The notes beneath the pieces were generated by a model. The model did no database searches, had not been told where the DNA came from, and saw only the letters and a list, made by a program, of their open reading frames with translations. Positions 12,591 through 23,993 of a stretch of DNA of 64,000 bases are shown piece by piece (the stretch's first letter is position 1; each line of letters begins with the position of its first letter). Both the position numbers and the translations under genes were made by a program. The stretch lies in the NCBI RefSeq assembly GCF_023065955.2, contig NW_026622841.1:19044501-19108500 (forward strand), read 5' to 3'. This DNA comes from Ursus arctos. Taxonomy: Eukaryota > Chordata > Mammalia > Carnivora > Ursidae.

Positions 12591-12796
12591 ATTTTTTTTT
12601 TTTTTAAGATTTTATTTTTATTTTATTCGACAGAGAGAGAGACAGCCAGCGAGAGAGGGAACACAAGCAGGGGGAGTGGGAGAGGAAGAAGCAGGCTCAT
12701 AGCGGAGGAGCCTGATGTGGGGCTCGATCCCATAACGCCGGGATCACGCCCTGAGCCGAAGGCAGACGCTTAACTGCTGTGCCACCCAGGCGCCCC
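12591..12796 (-). mobile_element. Can-SINE (young arctoid-like subtype), antisense, inside an L2
   Basis: The whole element is recognisable: minus-strand GGGGCGCCTGGGTGGCAC head, ATCCCGGCGTTATGGGATCG central part, CCCCCTGCTTGTGTTCCC segment, and a T-run/AAAGATTTTATTT tail on the + strand. It sits at the edge of a TA-rich microsatellite, so the duplication is blurred: AAAGATATATA at 12543 versus AAAGATACATATA at 12798. L2-like sequence continues on both sides, indicating insertion into an older LINE. Confidence 0.93.
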
Positions 12797-12879
12797 TAAA
12801 GATACATATATTTACACATATATAAAGTTAGAAAAATGTGTATGTCTATGTATATGCATTATTATGTGTATATATGTTT

Positions 12880-13025
12880 ATATACATAAACATATGCATA
12901 TAAATACAGAATACAAGGTAGTGACAAATATTGTGAAAAATGGGTCAGTGTAAGGGGTAAGCATAGTTACAGGGTATGGAGGAAATGGGCATGTTCTCTT
13001 CTGTCTCCAAGGAGGCCCTCTCCAC
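12880..13025 (-). mobile_element. L2 LINE remnant, antisense (part 2)
   Basis: ATACAAGGTAGTGACAAATA through CTCCAAGGAGGCCCTCTCC continues the L2 3'-UTR order seen before the SINE. Between the SINE and this piece (12797-12880) lies AT-rich, partly ATGT/TATG-repetitive sequence. Confidence 0.55.
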
Positions 13026-13354
13026 CCATATTCTAATTTCTCATCCTAGGATAATGAAACATGGTTATGTAAAAATATAAGCCATGTCCCATCAAATGCC
13101 AAATTAAAGTTCGTATTTGCTATGAGAAGACAATTCATTACTTACTATTAGGTAGTATACAAATTATATTTACTGTATATACCACCTATGTAATTAAAGC
13201 CTTAATGTTAAATTATTAAATTCTGTGTAAGAACTTTTGTGAGGGCCTTACATTTCAGCTTTGTAAAGAATGTGTATTTCATCCCTTAGCTCTATCGGTA
13301 CATATCATACAGATAGATGTAATTGACTGACTGATGTGTATGTGTGTGTCTGTC

Positions 13355-13830
13355 CCCCAGTGGGCTCATTCATTCATTAATTCATTCTACATGCATTGAC
13401 TGAGTGGGAAGAAATGTTTTTGAGGTGGAGGGAAGACCTGGAGACCAGATAACTAGAGGTGTATTGGGTAACAGTGAACTGAGTCTGATGTGACTGGACA
13501 GCACAAAAGGGAGTAGACCATTTTCTCAGGGTAACATGAGAAAAAAAGGTAAATACCGATCACCAAGCATCTTAAATGCTAGGCTAAGGAATTTTAATTT
13601 TATAGCCAAAAGTGTTAGTGGGCCACTGAAAGTTTTCATACAGAGAAGTGCACTTGGCACTGGCTCATGATAGGTTGGAGTGAAGGAAATCTGAAGTCAG
13701 GGAAACTGGGTTTCAGGGCCCTATTATGAAAGGTGGTAGGAAGAGAAGAAAGGAGGGGGAAATTGGTAGAGGCTGCAATAGTAAAATCGAATAAGGTTGA
13801 GTGGAAAGTTTGTAAGCATTGATGATGGAA
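13355..13830 (-). mobile_element. L2 LINE remnant, antisense
   Basis: It begins with TCATTCATTCATTAATTC, the reverse complement of the L2 terminus, and continues through a region similar to the distal L2 coding sequence (AGGAATTTTAATTTTATAGC and GGGCCACTGAAAGTTTTC). It is a separate copy from the one ending near 13.0 kb because the 3' end restarts. Confidence 0.65.
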
Positions 13831-14190
13831 AAGAGCCTGATCTCTTTTTATCTATCACTGCTTTATTACTCTTCACTGAAATAAAACTGGCCTTCATTCT
13901 TGAGTGTATCTTGAGTTAAAGGCTTGTGCCTTTCTACCTGGGCTCTCTCTGTGTCAACTTTTCTCTTGCCACACCTTGTGATTCCCTTCTTTGTACTCTC
14001 CAATGTTGGAAATCAAATTTGCCTTAGCTAACTAAATTTGAATTCAGGATTCATAATTCATTTGGAGAGGCCCAAACTTAAAACAGGTTGTGTTCCAATT
14101 TTTTAATAATGGGACTTATTTTTTCTTCCATTGAAGTGAGATGTGAATGGCTCTTGAGGGACCAGAAGCGTCCACAAAATTTTATTTACT

Positions 14191-14240
14191 CTAAAATGTT
14201 CTAAAATACTCTAAAATATTCTAAAATACTCTAAACTAAA
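14191..14240 (+). repeat. Period-10 minisatellite, 5 copies
   Basis: Units CTAAAATGTT, CTAAAATACT, CTAAAATATT, CTAAAATACT and CTAAACTAAA lie in exact 10-base register. Confidence 0.95.
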
Positions 14241-14994
14241 ATAAAACTTCAGTATTATTAGTACTTAAAGATAGTTTTCCTGGAGCAAGAAATATAAAGA
14301 TCTGGGGAACACGTTCTGTGCCCTCACCTGTTACAGTAATGGGAAGAGTATCCAGACAGTGTGGTTTGCTAGATGCTAGTTGATCTAGAGCAGAAGTTTT
14401 TAACCTTCTTAGAGTCAGAGACTGCTTTGAAATTCCAGTGCAAGCTACAGACTTTTTCCAGAAAAAGCTAAATCCATGAGTAAAGTTTTGCAACAATTTC
14501 AAGAGTTTCTGGATCTCCCTAAGACCCACCCGTGGGTCTGGGGCCTGGAGAGTAAATCCTCTCCCATCCAGCTCAGCTCCCCCGTCTTGGCATTGCTTAG
14601 GCCATGTGTGTAGGATTTGTGTAGCACTGACATTGGTAAATCAAGGAGAAGGTACTCTTTGGGTACCTTCTGTAGCCATTAGCTTTACTTGTGCTAAGTG
14701 CTGGTTGGTATTTGTGAGTGGGCCACAGGGGACAGGAGAGGTAAGAAAGAAGATACATATGCAAATCAGAGGAGAATTAAATGGGGAGCGGTGGGGCAGA
14801 TGACTGGTCTACCTCTGAAAATGATGCCTCGGGGAGACTTGGACAAATGTGAATGGCCAGGAGATGATGGTCTTTCAGTAGGTAAAGTCCAGATTTACCC
14901 AGACCTCGTCTTTATTGTTGAAGAACCTTAATGAGCATTAAGTACATAAGCCTACTTCCAGGGTAGCAGGAGGTGGGGATCTGCTATAATGTTT

Positions 14995-15505
14995 AGGATA
15001 TTTTCAGCTGTGCAACCACAACAAACCCTGACTCAAATTGGCTTAAACATAAGGAAATGCATTACTTTATGTAATCTATCCTGAAATCCCTGGTGTTTTC
15101 CCTGCTCTGTGGGCTGGCTTCCTCCTAGTGATGATAAGGACATTCCTGCTGCCTGCAGTTCTATGCCTCATGCCCAAACAGGAATAGGCCCAGAGAAAAT
15201 AAAAAGCCATCTCCTAATTTGTGTCTTTCCTTGGAGCAGGGAGACCTTTCCCAGGAACCCAGTGGTAGACAGGCCTTTGGGTCTCAATGTCTGTTTTAAA
15301 CTAGTCCCTGTGATTGGCACCAGTCCTCAGGATCTACGTCTGGAACTGGAGATGAGGTCACCTTCCCCTGCTCCACTTGAAGGAAGGATGGCTAGTGAAA
15401 ACAAAGGAACAAAACAGCAACACCCCGCCCCCCCCAAGGGGTCTGTTATGAAGGAAGAAGAGAGGAATGGATGTTGGGTAGACAGAACTCATAGTGTCAT
15501 TGCAT
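14995..15505 (+). repeat. Old interspersed repeat, family not resolved
   Basis: The left part (CTGTGCAACCACAACAAACC, GACTCAAATTGGCTTAAACA) and right part (GGTCTGTTATGAAGGAAGAA, GATGTTGGGTAGACAG) resemble a mammalian interspersed repeat I remember but cannot name with certainty. A 136-codon open frame (15109-15519, +) lies entirely within it and has no recognisable domain, so I do not call it a gene. Confidence 0.5.
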
Positions 15506-17139
15506 CTTTGATAAACTAATGTTTCGGATAAAGTAGAAGAATGATGTGTGTATTTTTATAATCCAGCTAAATCTGTGTTATTTTCTGTACCATAACATGC
15601 AGGAGACACTCATGTGCTTAAGTCTTTGTAAGTGAACTTTTATAACAGATTTTCTATCCAGATGGGGACGGGTTTCCTGTACTCCCCCTCCGTTTACTTC
15701 TGGACCCTACTGTCTTGCACAATCCAGAGAAAGGTGAGCTCTTAGCAACTTGTGCTGATGCGTAGTTTGCCTGTCCTTTACTTACAAGGACACTTTTCTT
15801 CATTGGTGGGTTGTTCATTGACTCGGTTATGTATTCTTATCTTTGAGAATTTTCAATAGAGCTTACAAAGTAATACATATGTTCATCCCCTCTCTATGTA
15901 CTCTTGATTTTAATGGTATCTCTATGTTTCTGTGTAAGTAAATGGGGAAAAAAGTACATGGAAATGAGTTAAAATGCTTCTCGGAGTCACTATTAATTTA
16001 AATAACAGAATTTTCCTCTGGGGCATATTTAACCCAGAGAAAGTCTTGATAATTAGGAAATTGGATTCTTAATAACTGATTTATGAGATGAAAGATAACT
16101 TTTTCTACAGAGAATATCTTTGACTCAAATTTGGAGTTTCAGCTTCTGAAGGTGTTGCTTCTCTTTCATGGCACAAGAAAATGGGTGAGACTCAGTTTGG
16201 AAAGAGGTTAGGAGGAGAGGTGATGAGTTCTCCTGGCGGCTTTGCCAATGACTTGAGGACTTGAACGAACCCCCGAATTTCTCTCTCGTACACAGTTGTG
16301 AGGGAATGTTGTGTGAAAGTGCTTCGAAAAGTCCAAAGCTATAAACTGCTTTGGGGTGTTTATTGTTTTGACTGTGGCGTTCTGATAATTATACTTGAAG
16401 CAGAACTTTAAATATTAATGATAACCTTGTTTATCAATGGGGAGGTTTCAGCGGAAAGGTTTTCAAGAGATGTTGAGCCGTCACTGCCGTCTAAGTAACA
16501 GACACAGGACGCCAAGCCCACTTTCTGTCTTGCTATCACCAGATCACAGAAAGCTGTTCTACTGTGGAGATGACAGTTGTTTTCTCCTCTGTCCTGAGGC
16601 CAATGATTATATAATATGTATCAACTCACTAGGGTGCATATCAAAGTAAGCATAAAGAGGAAAATATTTCCCTTTACAATGACCATGTAAGAGACGATTT
16701 CTGTCAGGGAATAAGACATACATGAAGTCTGACTGTTTCACTGCATTTTTACTGTAGAAATTGAGCCTGAGATTCGTGCAGTAACTCCTGTCTCTTCATG
16801 TGACTGGGAAGTGTCTCAGTGTGTAAAGAGTACTGATCGGCATGTTTCTTGCTGAATCCTAACCCATACTTGCCTATTTGTGACATGAACCGTTGATGAA
16901 ATTGTGGAGGAAAATGTGCTAAGCTAATCTTTGTGGTGTCCCTGTGGCTGAATTTCTTTGGTTAATAGTAGAATGCAATTCTAACTTTCTGTCCTATGAC
17001 GTCATCCTCCTCAAAGTCATAGAAGCACTACAGGTTATGTTTCATAACCCAAGGAATTCTGTTAATGTTTTTGGTATTTTCCTGTGTACACATCTGAAGA
17101 GCTGAAGGCCCTGCCGTACAGTTAACTAAGATTATAGCG

Positions 17140-17650
17140 TGTGCTTTCTCCCTGCCCGGGGCCATGCCAGCTGGAAAGCAAACAAGACACAGTTCTTGTC
17201 TTCATGTGGTGTATTGTTCAACGGGGAAGAAAGGAATCACTTGAGAATCATAATAATGTAAAATTCCATCTGCGACAAGTCTAGCGAAAGAGAAGAACAA
17301 GACACCTGATTTAGAAGATGAGGAAAGCTTCCTTCTCTGAAGTGATGGCAAAGCTGGGAGTGGATCTGGGAGTGACACAGGCCAAGTAGGGAAGTGGAGT
17401 GGTGGGAGTGGATTGGAGCTTGTTCTGTTAGAGGAAACACACGTTCAAGTTCTGCAGCAGGAAGGCCAGTGGTGTGCTTGAGCATGGTTAGGGGATGGGG
17501 GGAACTGGAGGGGAAAGCAAGGGTCTGTGAGTGCACTGGCCAAAATGACCTTGATGTCCATAATTAAGAACTTTTCTCTTATCCTGACACCGAGGGGAAG
17601 ATGCTGATATATTCAGGGAGTGGCATGATGGAATTTGCATGCCCGTTCAC
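17140..17650 (-). mobile_element. L2 LINE remnant, antisense
   Basis: It contains decayed reverse-complemented L2 sequence: GGAAAGCAAACAAGACACAG, GGAGTGGATTGGAGC, AACTTTTCTCTTATCCTGAC and GGGAGTGGCATGATGG correspond in order to the L2 3' region. It holds a G-rich tract at 17491-17523. Reading frames here are broken. Confidence 0.65.
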
Positions 17651-18229
17651 AAAGGCCTCTTTGCCTCTTCACTGCACTCTATATACTCATGCGCCGCCAA
17701 TGGCACCTGGGGCTCTATCTCCAATTGTGGTGGTCTCACTAACGTACTCCATTTCCTCCTCAGTGTGTGGTGTCCTTGTAGTTTGTGTGGGATCACTGCC
17801 TCTCCAGGAACATCTGTGGTTGGACTGTACTGATCAGGGTAATCCTAACTCTTTTTGCTGTGGTTTTTCACTTGGGTTATTTGGGTCTTTGCAAATCCGT
17901 GCAGGTATTTTATGGCTTTAAGGATTGGTTCCCTGATGGTTCCAGTCAAAGCAAAGTGAGGAAAAATTTCGTTCTTTTGTAAACTGAACTATCTGCAAGT
18001 TAGTAGGGGAGTAAAGAAGCACGTAGACCTGGAACTCCTGTGACCATGATGGATTTCAGCTTTGGAATGAAGGTTATATGAAGGTGGCAGAGACAAGTAG
18101 AGGAGGGAACTTTGGTTTTGTGGATACGGTGGACCCACTGGATATGTCAGTCTTAAAATCTGCTTGTCTCTGGACTTTCCACTTACCTGGGCCAGTAAAT
18201 CCTCTTTACAAAAGGACTTTTAATTAGAC

Positions 18230-18850
18230 TGTGCCTAAAATTACCTTAATCTAGGTCTCTATTCTGAGCTCCAGACCCACAGTCGGTTACTTTGCTGGAA
18301 CTTATACTTGGGTGACCAATGGACCCTCGGAACTCAAAACGTCTAAAATAAACTCTCTTTTACCCTGCCTCTAAACCTGCACAAATATCCATCAGAAAAA
18401 ACCTGAGTATAATCCCCGACTACTTGCCCTACCTTCCCAAGTTAGCTGTCAACCTCTGTCTATTCTCTTTTCCCGGTGTGATCCTGAATTGTCTGTTATC
18501 TTTGCTGTAACAGGAGTTTCTTGTCTCCTAATTAGTCTCTTTATCTTCAGGTTCTCACCTTAACAACCATTGTCCCCATGACTACCATTTCCAAAATGTA
18601 AATATAACTGGAGATGCTGTTGTGCTCCGGTGCCTGCCTAAAGTCTTTAGGATGAGGAGTAAACTTCCTGGTACTTTGTCTTCCTCCGGCCCTGTGCAGA
18701 TTCCACATTTCTTCATTGGTGACCACCACGACTTTAATACCTTTATTCTCCATGCTCGTTGTATGCCCTGCCATCCTCTGCATGGGGGATGTTCCCTTGT
18801 GCTTCAATGCCTTTGCACAGTTGTTTTTCTGTCCTTGGAAGGCTCTGGAT
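18230..18850 (+). mobile_element. L2 LINE remnant, sense
   Basis: L2 coding-end features appear in order on the + strand: GAGCTCCAGACCCACAGTC, CTCAAAACGTCTAAAATAA, ATGCCTTTGCACAGTTG and CTGTCCTTGGAAGGCTCTGG (the L2 segment usually read as a Leu/Pro-rich CR1-type ORF2 terminus). The copy is heavily decayed. A 121-aa open frame overlapping its end is fortuitous. Confidence 0.65.
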
Positions 18851-19479
18851 CTTGTAAGATGGCCAATCTCTGGTCAAGCAGAAAAGGAGTGATGATGTAT
18901 TACCAAGATGGCAAACACCCATTGCATGTAAAGTCACCCTTGGTACAGAGGTCTTCTGGGATCTCAGGTGCACCTGAAACCTTTTGATGTTTCCTGGCTT
19001 TTCTCACACCCCAGGCTCATGCCCACACCTGACAGCAGCCATATCCCAGTTCCTCCTAAACCTAGTTTAACTCACTGCACAGCCCACAGCTCAGCCCAGG
19101 AGAGAACAGACTACCTCGGTGAGGACAGGTGTAGGAGAAGGCACCGATTTAAAGATCATTCATGACTTCTCCTAGCCAGTAGGCACAAGTCTATTTCTCG
19201 AGACAGTGCAGTGGGTCATCCTTAAAGGGCGTCCGTAAAAAAGATTGACTTGGGCGTGTGAGAAACGTGGGTTATATTAGTAAGAAAAGGCAGCTCCGTG
19301 GGGGAGCAAAATGAGAAACAATGAGAAAAGGGGAGGGGGGACTTGCCTGAATTCTGATGTTTTTAAGGAATAGCTTTCTGTGTTCATGGGAATATATGTT
19401 CGATAGGCTGAGAAAAAGAAATCCAGACGCCCTTCACTTTTGCAAGCAGCCTAGGTTTTAGTGCGGGGTGCGCAGGCAA

Positions 19480-19600
19480 CAGGATTCTTTGCCAATCACT
19501 TCACATTGTGAGGCCTGATTTTTCATCTGTAAAATGAGGATGGATGCGGCGTCCCTCGGTAGTGATCGTAAGAATTAAATGAGGCAGTGTGAGTAAAAAT
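19480..19600 (+). repeat. MIR SINE, sense
   Basis: GCCAATCACTTCACATTGTG, TTTTTCATCTGTAAAATGAG and AAGAATTAAATGAGGCAGTG match the MIR central and 3' parts. Confidence 0.8.
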
Positions 19601-19661
19601 TCCTTGCAGTGAATGACTGTTTTCTTTGGTGTGCTGAGAAATGTTTAATAATCTGCTCTTT

Positions 19662-19684
19662 AAAAAAAAAAAAAAAAAAAAAAA
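19662..19684 (+). repeat. A23 homopolymer
   Basis: An uninterrupted run of 23 A residues is preceded by CTGCTCTTT. No SINE or LINE body is recognisable on either side. Confidence 0.95.
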
Positions 19685-20099
19685 GGCCCCGATTTGTAAT
19701 GTTTGCCCATTTCCATGGTGTAAATGACCTCCCTAGTGCCAGTTCTGAGTTTCCAGTGTGACAGTGTTGAATGTGGAGTTGGGAAGATGAGCATGTGGTG
19801 CGGGCACTGCTCACCAGTCTGCCACTGCCTTCTTCCTCTTCCGTATCCTAAACCGCCACGATCTGGCAAATGATGATTCTAGCTTGTATCACTCTCTTTT
19901 CTCTAAAATTCCCTAACACTCGTCATTCTTTTAGTAATCAAATACTGCTTTTTATTTATGTATGATTTTTCTCCCAGTCTAGACTATATATTTCAGGGAG
20001 AAAGCCCTATCTTAGATTGATTTCTGTAGTCCTTTGTTGTCAAATGTCATACTATGACACTAATAGTAATCATAATAAAAACAGGAGTTATCTCCCCAC

Positions 20100-20290
20100 C
20101 CCCTTTTTGAGAGCGAGCCTACTGTGTTCCAGATTCCATGGGGATGTTTTTCCTAAATTATTTCTAATCACAACAGGCCTGGAGGGTAGACACAATCATT
20201 CCCATTTTACAGATGAGCATACCCAGAATCTGAGAAGTTAAAGAATTTCTCCCAAATCACACAAGTATCAAGCAGCTCAACACTTATGGC
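20100..20290 (-). repeat. MIR SINE, antisense
   Basis: CCTACTGTGTTCCAGATTC, ATTCCCATTTTACAGATGAG, GAAGTTAAAGAATTTCTCCC and AAATCACACAAGTATCAAGC follow reverse-complemented MIR order. A run of A residues at about 20309-20323 follows. Confidence 0.85.
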
Positions 20291-20579
20291 TGAAAGATAG
20301 TGGTTGGAAAAAAAAAAAAAAAAGAATGGCTAATGAGTGTATTGGATTTATTTTCTTGAGACAGACAAGACTGAGCAGCCTGAGAACATTTGGTGCTCAG
20401 AGGGAGGAAATGCTAAGAGGGGAAAACAAGTCTGAAAGGGAGAGAAGGATAGTTCAAAGGCCAGTTCCCCCTGCTTCACAATGCTGACTAGTGCCAGCTC
20501 TAACTGCGTATGTTTGCTTTGCTTGGAAGATAGAATCAGAGCGCCAGAATTCTCGGAAGTCTGTTTTGGAGGATGCATT

Positions 20580-21015
20580 AGTCAGGGTATGCTAATTGCT
20601 GGAACAAACAACCCCCAAACTTTAGTAGCTTAACACCACAGAGGGTTATATCCCGCTGGTGTCCTAGACCCACGGAGGTAGGCTGTGCTGCCTGGATTTA
20701 GTCCTTGAGTCTGGTTCTTTCACTCCCTAGCTCTGCCATCCCCTGGGGCTGCAGGGGTTCACCAGATTCTTTGTATCTGGCTGAACAAAGAGGAAAGAGA
20801 AAGTGCATGGAGGGATCACACGGGAGGTTTTAGGGGCCAGGCCTGGAAAAGGCAAACATTACTTCCGCTCACGTCCCATTGGCCCAGCCTTTGTCACGTG
20901 TCCCGCACGACTGCAGAGGAGGATGGGAGAGCTAGACTTCCTGTGTGACCGGCGGAGGAAGCAATGGGGGCTGATGAAAACAGCCTCACCTTGGCCGCAG
21001 AGGGTTATACCAGGG
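20580..21015 (+). repeat. Probable old interspersed repeat, family not resolved
   Basis: ATTGCTGGAACAAACAACCC, TAGTAGCTTAACACCACAGA and CGTCCCATTGGCCCAGCC have the look of a medium-reiteration element. The short open frame over the right part is fortuitous. Confidence 0.4.
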
Positions 21016-22732
21016 ACCTGAAAGTTGGGTGTCTACCAGTTTTCAGGGGTGAGGCACTACCATGTCGTGCAGACTCAGCCTCTGGAAGACGTTGGGTTGG
21101 AGGCTTGCTGATGGCCTTTACCTGAGAAAGTTGTTTACTTTCTCTGAAGACAAGATAATAAGGTGCATTTCAGGACTCTCGGGACACAGAAGGGAGTCAT
21201 GAAGATGGACTGATTTGTTAACTAGAAATGGATATCCAAACGAGAACCATTGCTCATAGGTTGAAGTTGAAACCTGCAATATTGCTGAGGAAGAAAGATG
21301 TGAAAGCAAAAAGGAAAAACAGTAAAAGAGTGGTGGGAAGTAGGATGTAGGCACTTTTTCTTTGAAAACCCATTGCCATGCTTCATGTAATTAAATTTCA
21401 TTCCTTTTAATGAAGCAGTTTGTATAAATAATGTGGACGCTTTCCACAAACTGAATATTTAATATTTACATTTTTTTCCTTAAAGGTTGTAATGTTTTTC
21501 ATTTGTAGGACTCATGATTATCTTTCATTTGTAAAACTGGTTAGATCTCCTTCTGCTGTATAATGGTGGACTTCCCTTCCCTCTGGTCTCAGAGCCACTG
21601 CTTTGCAGGGTCCTGCACCCTGCCTTGAATTAAAGTGGGAAAAAGAAGCTGAGGGGTGGGTGTGCCTTTTAAAGATAAATGGCAGTATAGTTGATACAAT
21701 GAGGAGAATTCATTTTATCCTCTTTTGCATTGTCTATATATTGCTTTGATTTTATTCTGCGTATATGAGGCTTGCAGTATTTCTTTCTTTGGCTCTCTTG
21801 TTTGTCACTACAGATTTAGCGGGTTCTTTTGTGTACCACTTGCCTCCCAGAATTTGGCCCAGCAGTTTTGAGTAGCTGAACGATTTATCGAGGACTGATC
21901 AGCTGAAATGTGGCTCAACTTTAGTAAAGCAGAAGGAATGACATAAGGTTAGGTGACTGATGTGTGAGTTTTTGAATTTGATTTGGTTTTACATGGAAAG
22001 GTTGAAGCAATGATCCATGTATTCTAATAAAAATCATCAGTACAAATCAAATAAAATCTGGCTTAGTGGCTATTTTCCCACTGTATCACTCATGGCTAGC
22101 CTGGGCTGCTACAGACCACATTTGGCAGGCACTGTTTTTTTCCTACAACAAAATCTTAAAGTAGTATCGCAATCTTTGCTATGTTAGGAAGGCATCTTTG
22201 CTAATCAAACTTTCTGCTAATCTCATCAGATAAATCATTATTTTCTCCTGACAGCTCTGGCTTCCCTGGACCCCTTCCCTGCTTCTTGTTTTCTTTCAAG
22301 ATGCCTGGTTATTGTCATTCTTCGGGCCTTTGCTTCTATCTCCTTTCAAACTAACGACATTTCTTCCATTCCTGAGGAAGAGTTCCAGCTCTTTACCATT
22401 CCACTTAGTGAATTTGTAAGACCCGGACATCGTAGCAGCTCCTCTCTATCTGACCAGTACTCCTTGGCGATCAGATGAGCAGGAGGCAGGCTTCATCCAA
22501 GTTGCAGACCTACTAAAAGAAAGCAATGTTTATTCCTGTGAATTTGATGCCGTTAAGCTTGAGAAAAAGACCCGATGATGCTTTTGAATGCATTTCCATT
22601 TCTGCCCCTAAAAGCTGGATGAGGAAATGCATGCAGATGAATTTTGACTGCTTCACTTAGAAGAGTGTCTTTAAAGCACTTGAAAGTGAAAGTAAGAGGA
22701 GCAGCGTCTTTGGGGAAAGCTATAGTCCACTT
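21016..22732. other. Intronic unique sequence, nothing recognised
   Basis: No exon, RNA gene or transposon identified. Confidence 0.65.
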
Positions 22733-22738
22733 TGTGTG

Positions 22739-22784
<46 letters not shown>
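22733..22784 (+). repeat. (TG)n microsatellite
   Basis: About 26 TG units with one CG interruption near the 5' end. Val/Cys repeat open frames here are artefacts. Confidence 0.97.
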
Positions 22785-22785
<1 letters not shown>

Positions 22786-23418
22786 TTATAGACCTGCTCT
22801 CCCAGTCCTGGTCTCTCTCAAGCTAGTGCCAAATCTGTGTTGTGTTGGTGAAATGGTCTCGTGTAGGATGCAGGGCAGCTCCGAGGGGAGACTAGCAATA
22901 ATGTTTTCACTGCTGACATGATTTAAGAATGCACATTCCAAGATACGAAAACTCAATCATTATCGCACTATCCAACTTTCCTATTTCAGCAAGTATTCTA
23001 ATAAACTTTAGCAAGTATCCTGTTACCTGTTGGTTATAAAAAAATATAGGCCAATCTTTTGATTTTTGTTTTTATGCTTTTGAAATATAGTGTTAGTGTG
23101 CTCATACTTAAGTATGCAACTCCTTTAGATCCCAGGTTCATACTTTCCGTGACTCTAGAGGAATCGTTTAAAAATGACATGAATATAAAAAACACTTTGG
23201 AAAGCAGAAAGCAAGAAACAAAAGTGTGGTTACATTATTGTGAGCTAAAAGTAAAATCCTTAAGTCACCAGGCAGACTTCTCCACTCGGATCACAAACAA
23301 GGTGATGTCAGTTGAACAAGTTGTGACATCTGGGAACCGTTTCAAACACGATTGTTACATCAAGAAACTATCAGTAAATTCAAGTGTGTGTATTGTATTC
23401 GTATGTGTTTGCCGATTT

Positions 23419-23460
23419 TACACACACACGCGTGTGCATGTGTGCACGCACACACACGCA
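23419..23460 (+). repeat. 42-bp alternating purine-pyrimidine tract
   Basis: TACACACACACGCGTGTGC continues through TGTGTGCACGCACACACACG without a break in alternation; it is partly self-complementary. Confidence 0.95.
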
Positions 23461-23792
23461 ATTTATAAGCCCGGTAAGAAACACCTTTGCCAGTGTCTAC
23501 CAGGCGTTTGAGGTAGAATTGTGAGGACAGTTTTCTAAACATTTATAAGTCGGAGTTGAAATCCACCAGCACTGTTCAGTTTATAAAATGGCATGGGCTC
23601 TTTGCCCCAAAGTTAAAGAGACTATTTTCACCTTGTATTGATAACAGTAAGTTAACTCACTCAATATTGTATGATATGCATATGTTCTGTCAGATGGCCA
23701 AGTTCCACTTACAATCTTTTCTGTCCTCAAGTTTTCTCTTCACTTTTTGTTCATTTGTATACCTGATTCTAAATGTGAGAGTATGTGCTTTT

Positions 23793-23993
23793 TTTTTTTT
23801 TTAAAGATTTTATTTATTTATTCGACAGAGATAGAGACAGCCAGTGAGAGAGGGAACACAAGCAGGGGGAGTGGGAGAGGAAGAAGCAGGCTCACAGCAG
23901 AGGAGCCTGATGTGGGGCTCGATCCCAGAACGCCAGGATCACGCACTGAGCCGAAGGCAGACGCTTAACTGCTGTGCCACCCAGGCGCCCCTA
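23793..23993 (-). mobile_element. Can-SINE (young arctoid-like subtype), antisense
   Basis: This copy is nearly identical in type to the one at 12.6 kb, with GGGGCGCCTGGGTGGCACAG head on the minus strand and the same central and CCCCCTGCTTGTG segments. A perfect 16-bp target-site duplication GAGAGTATGTGCTTTT lies at 23777-23792 and 23994-24009. The low divergence and intact duplication suggest a fairly recent insertion. Open frames across it are not genes. Confidence 0.95.

Noticed and set aside
15109..15519. 136-codon + strand frame
   Set aside because: Lies wholly inside an old interspersed repeat and shows no domain.
23059..23511. 150-codon + strand frame with Cys/Val/His-rich end
   Set aside because: The C-terminal third is translated (CA)n/(TG)n repeat and the rest has no recognisable homology.
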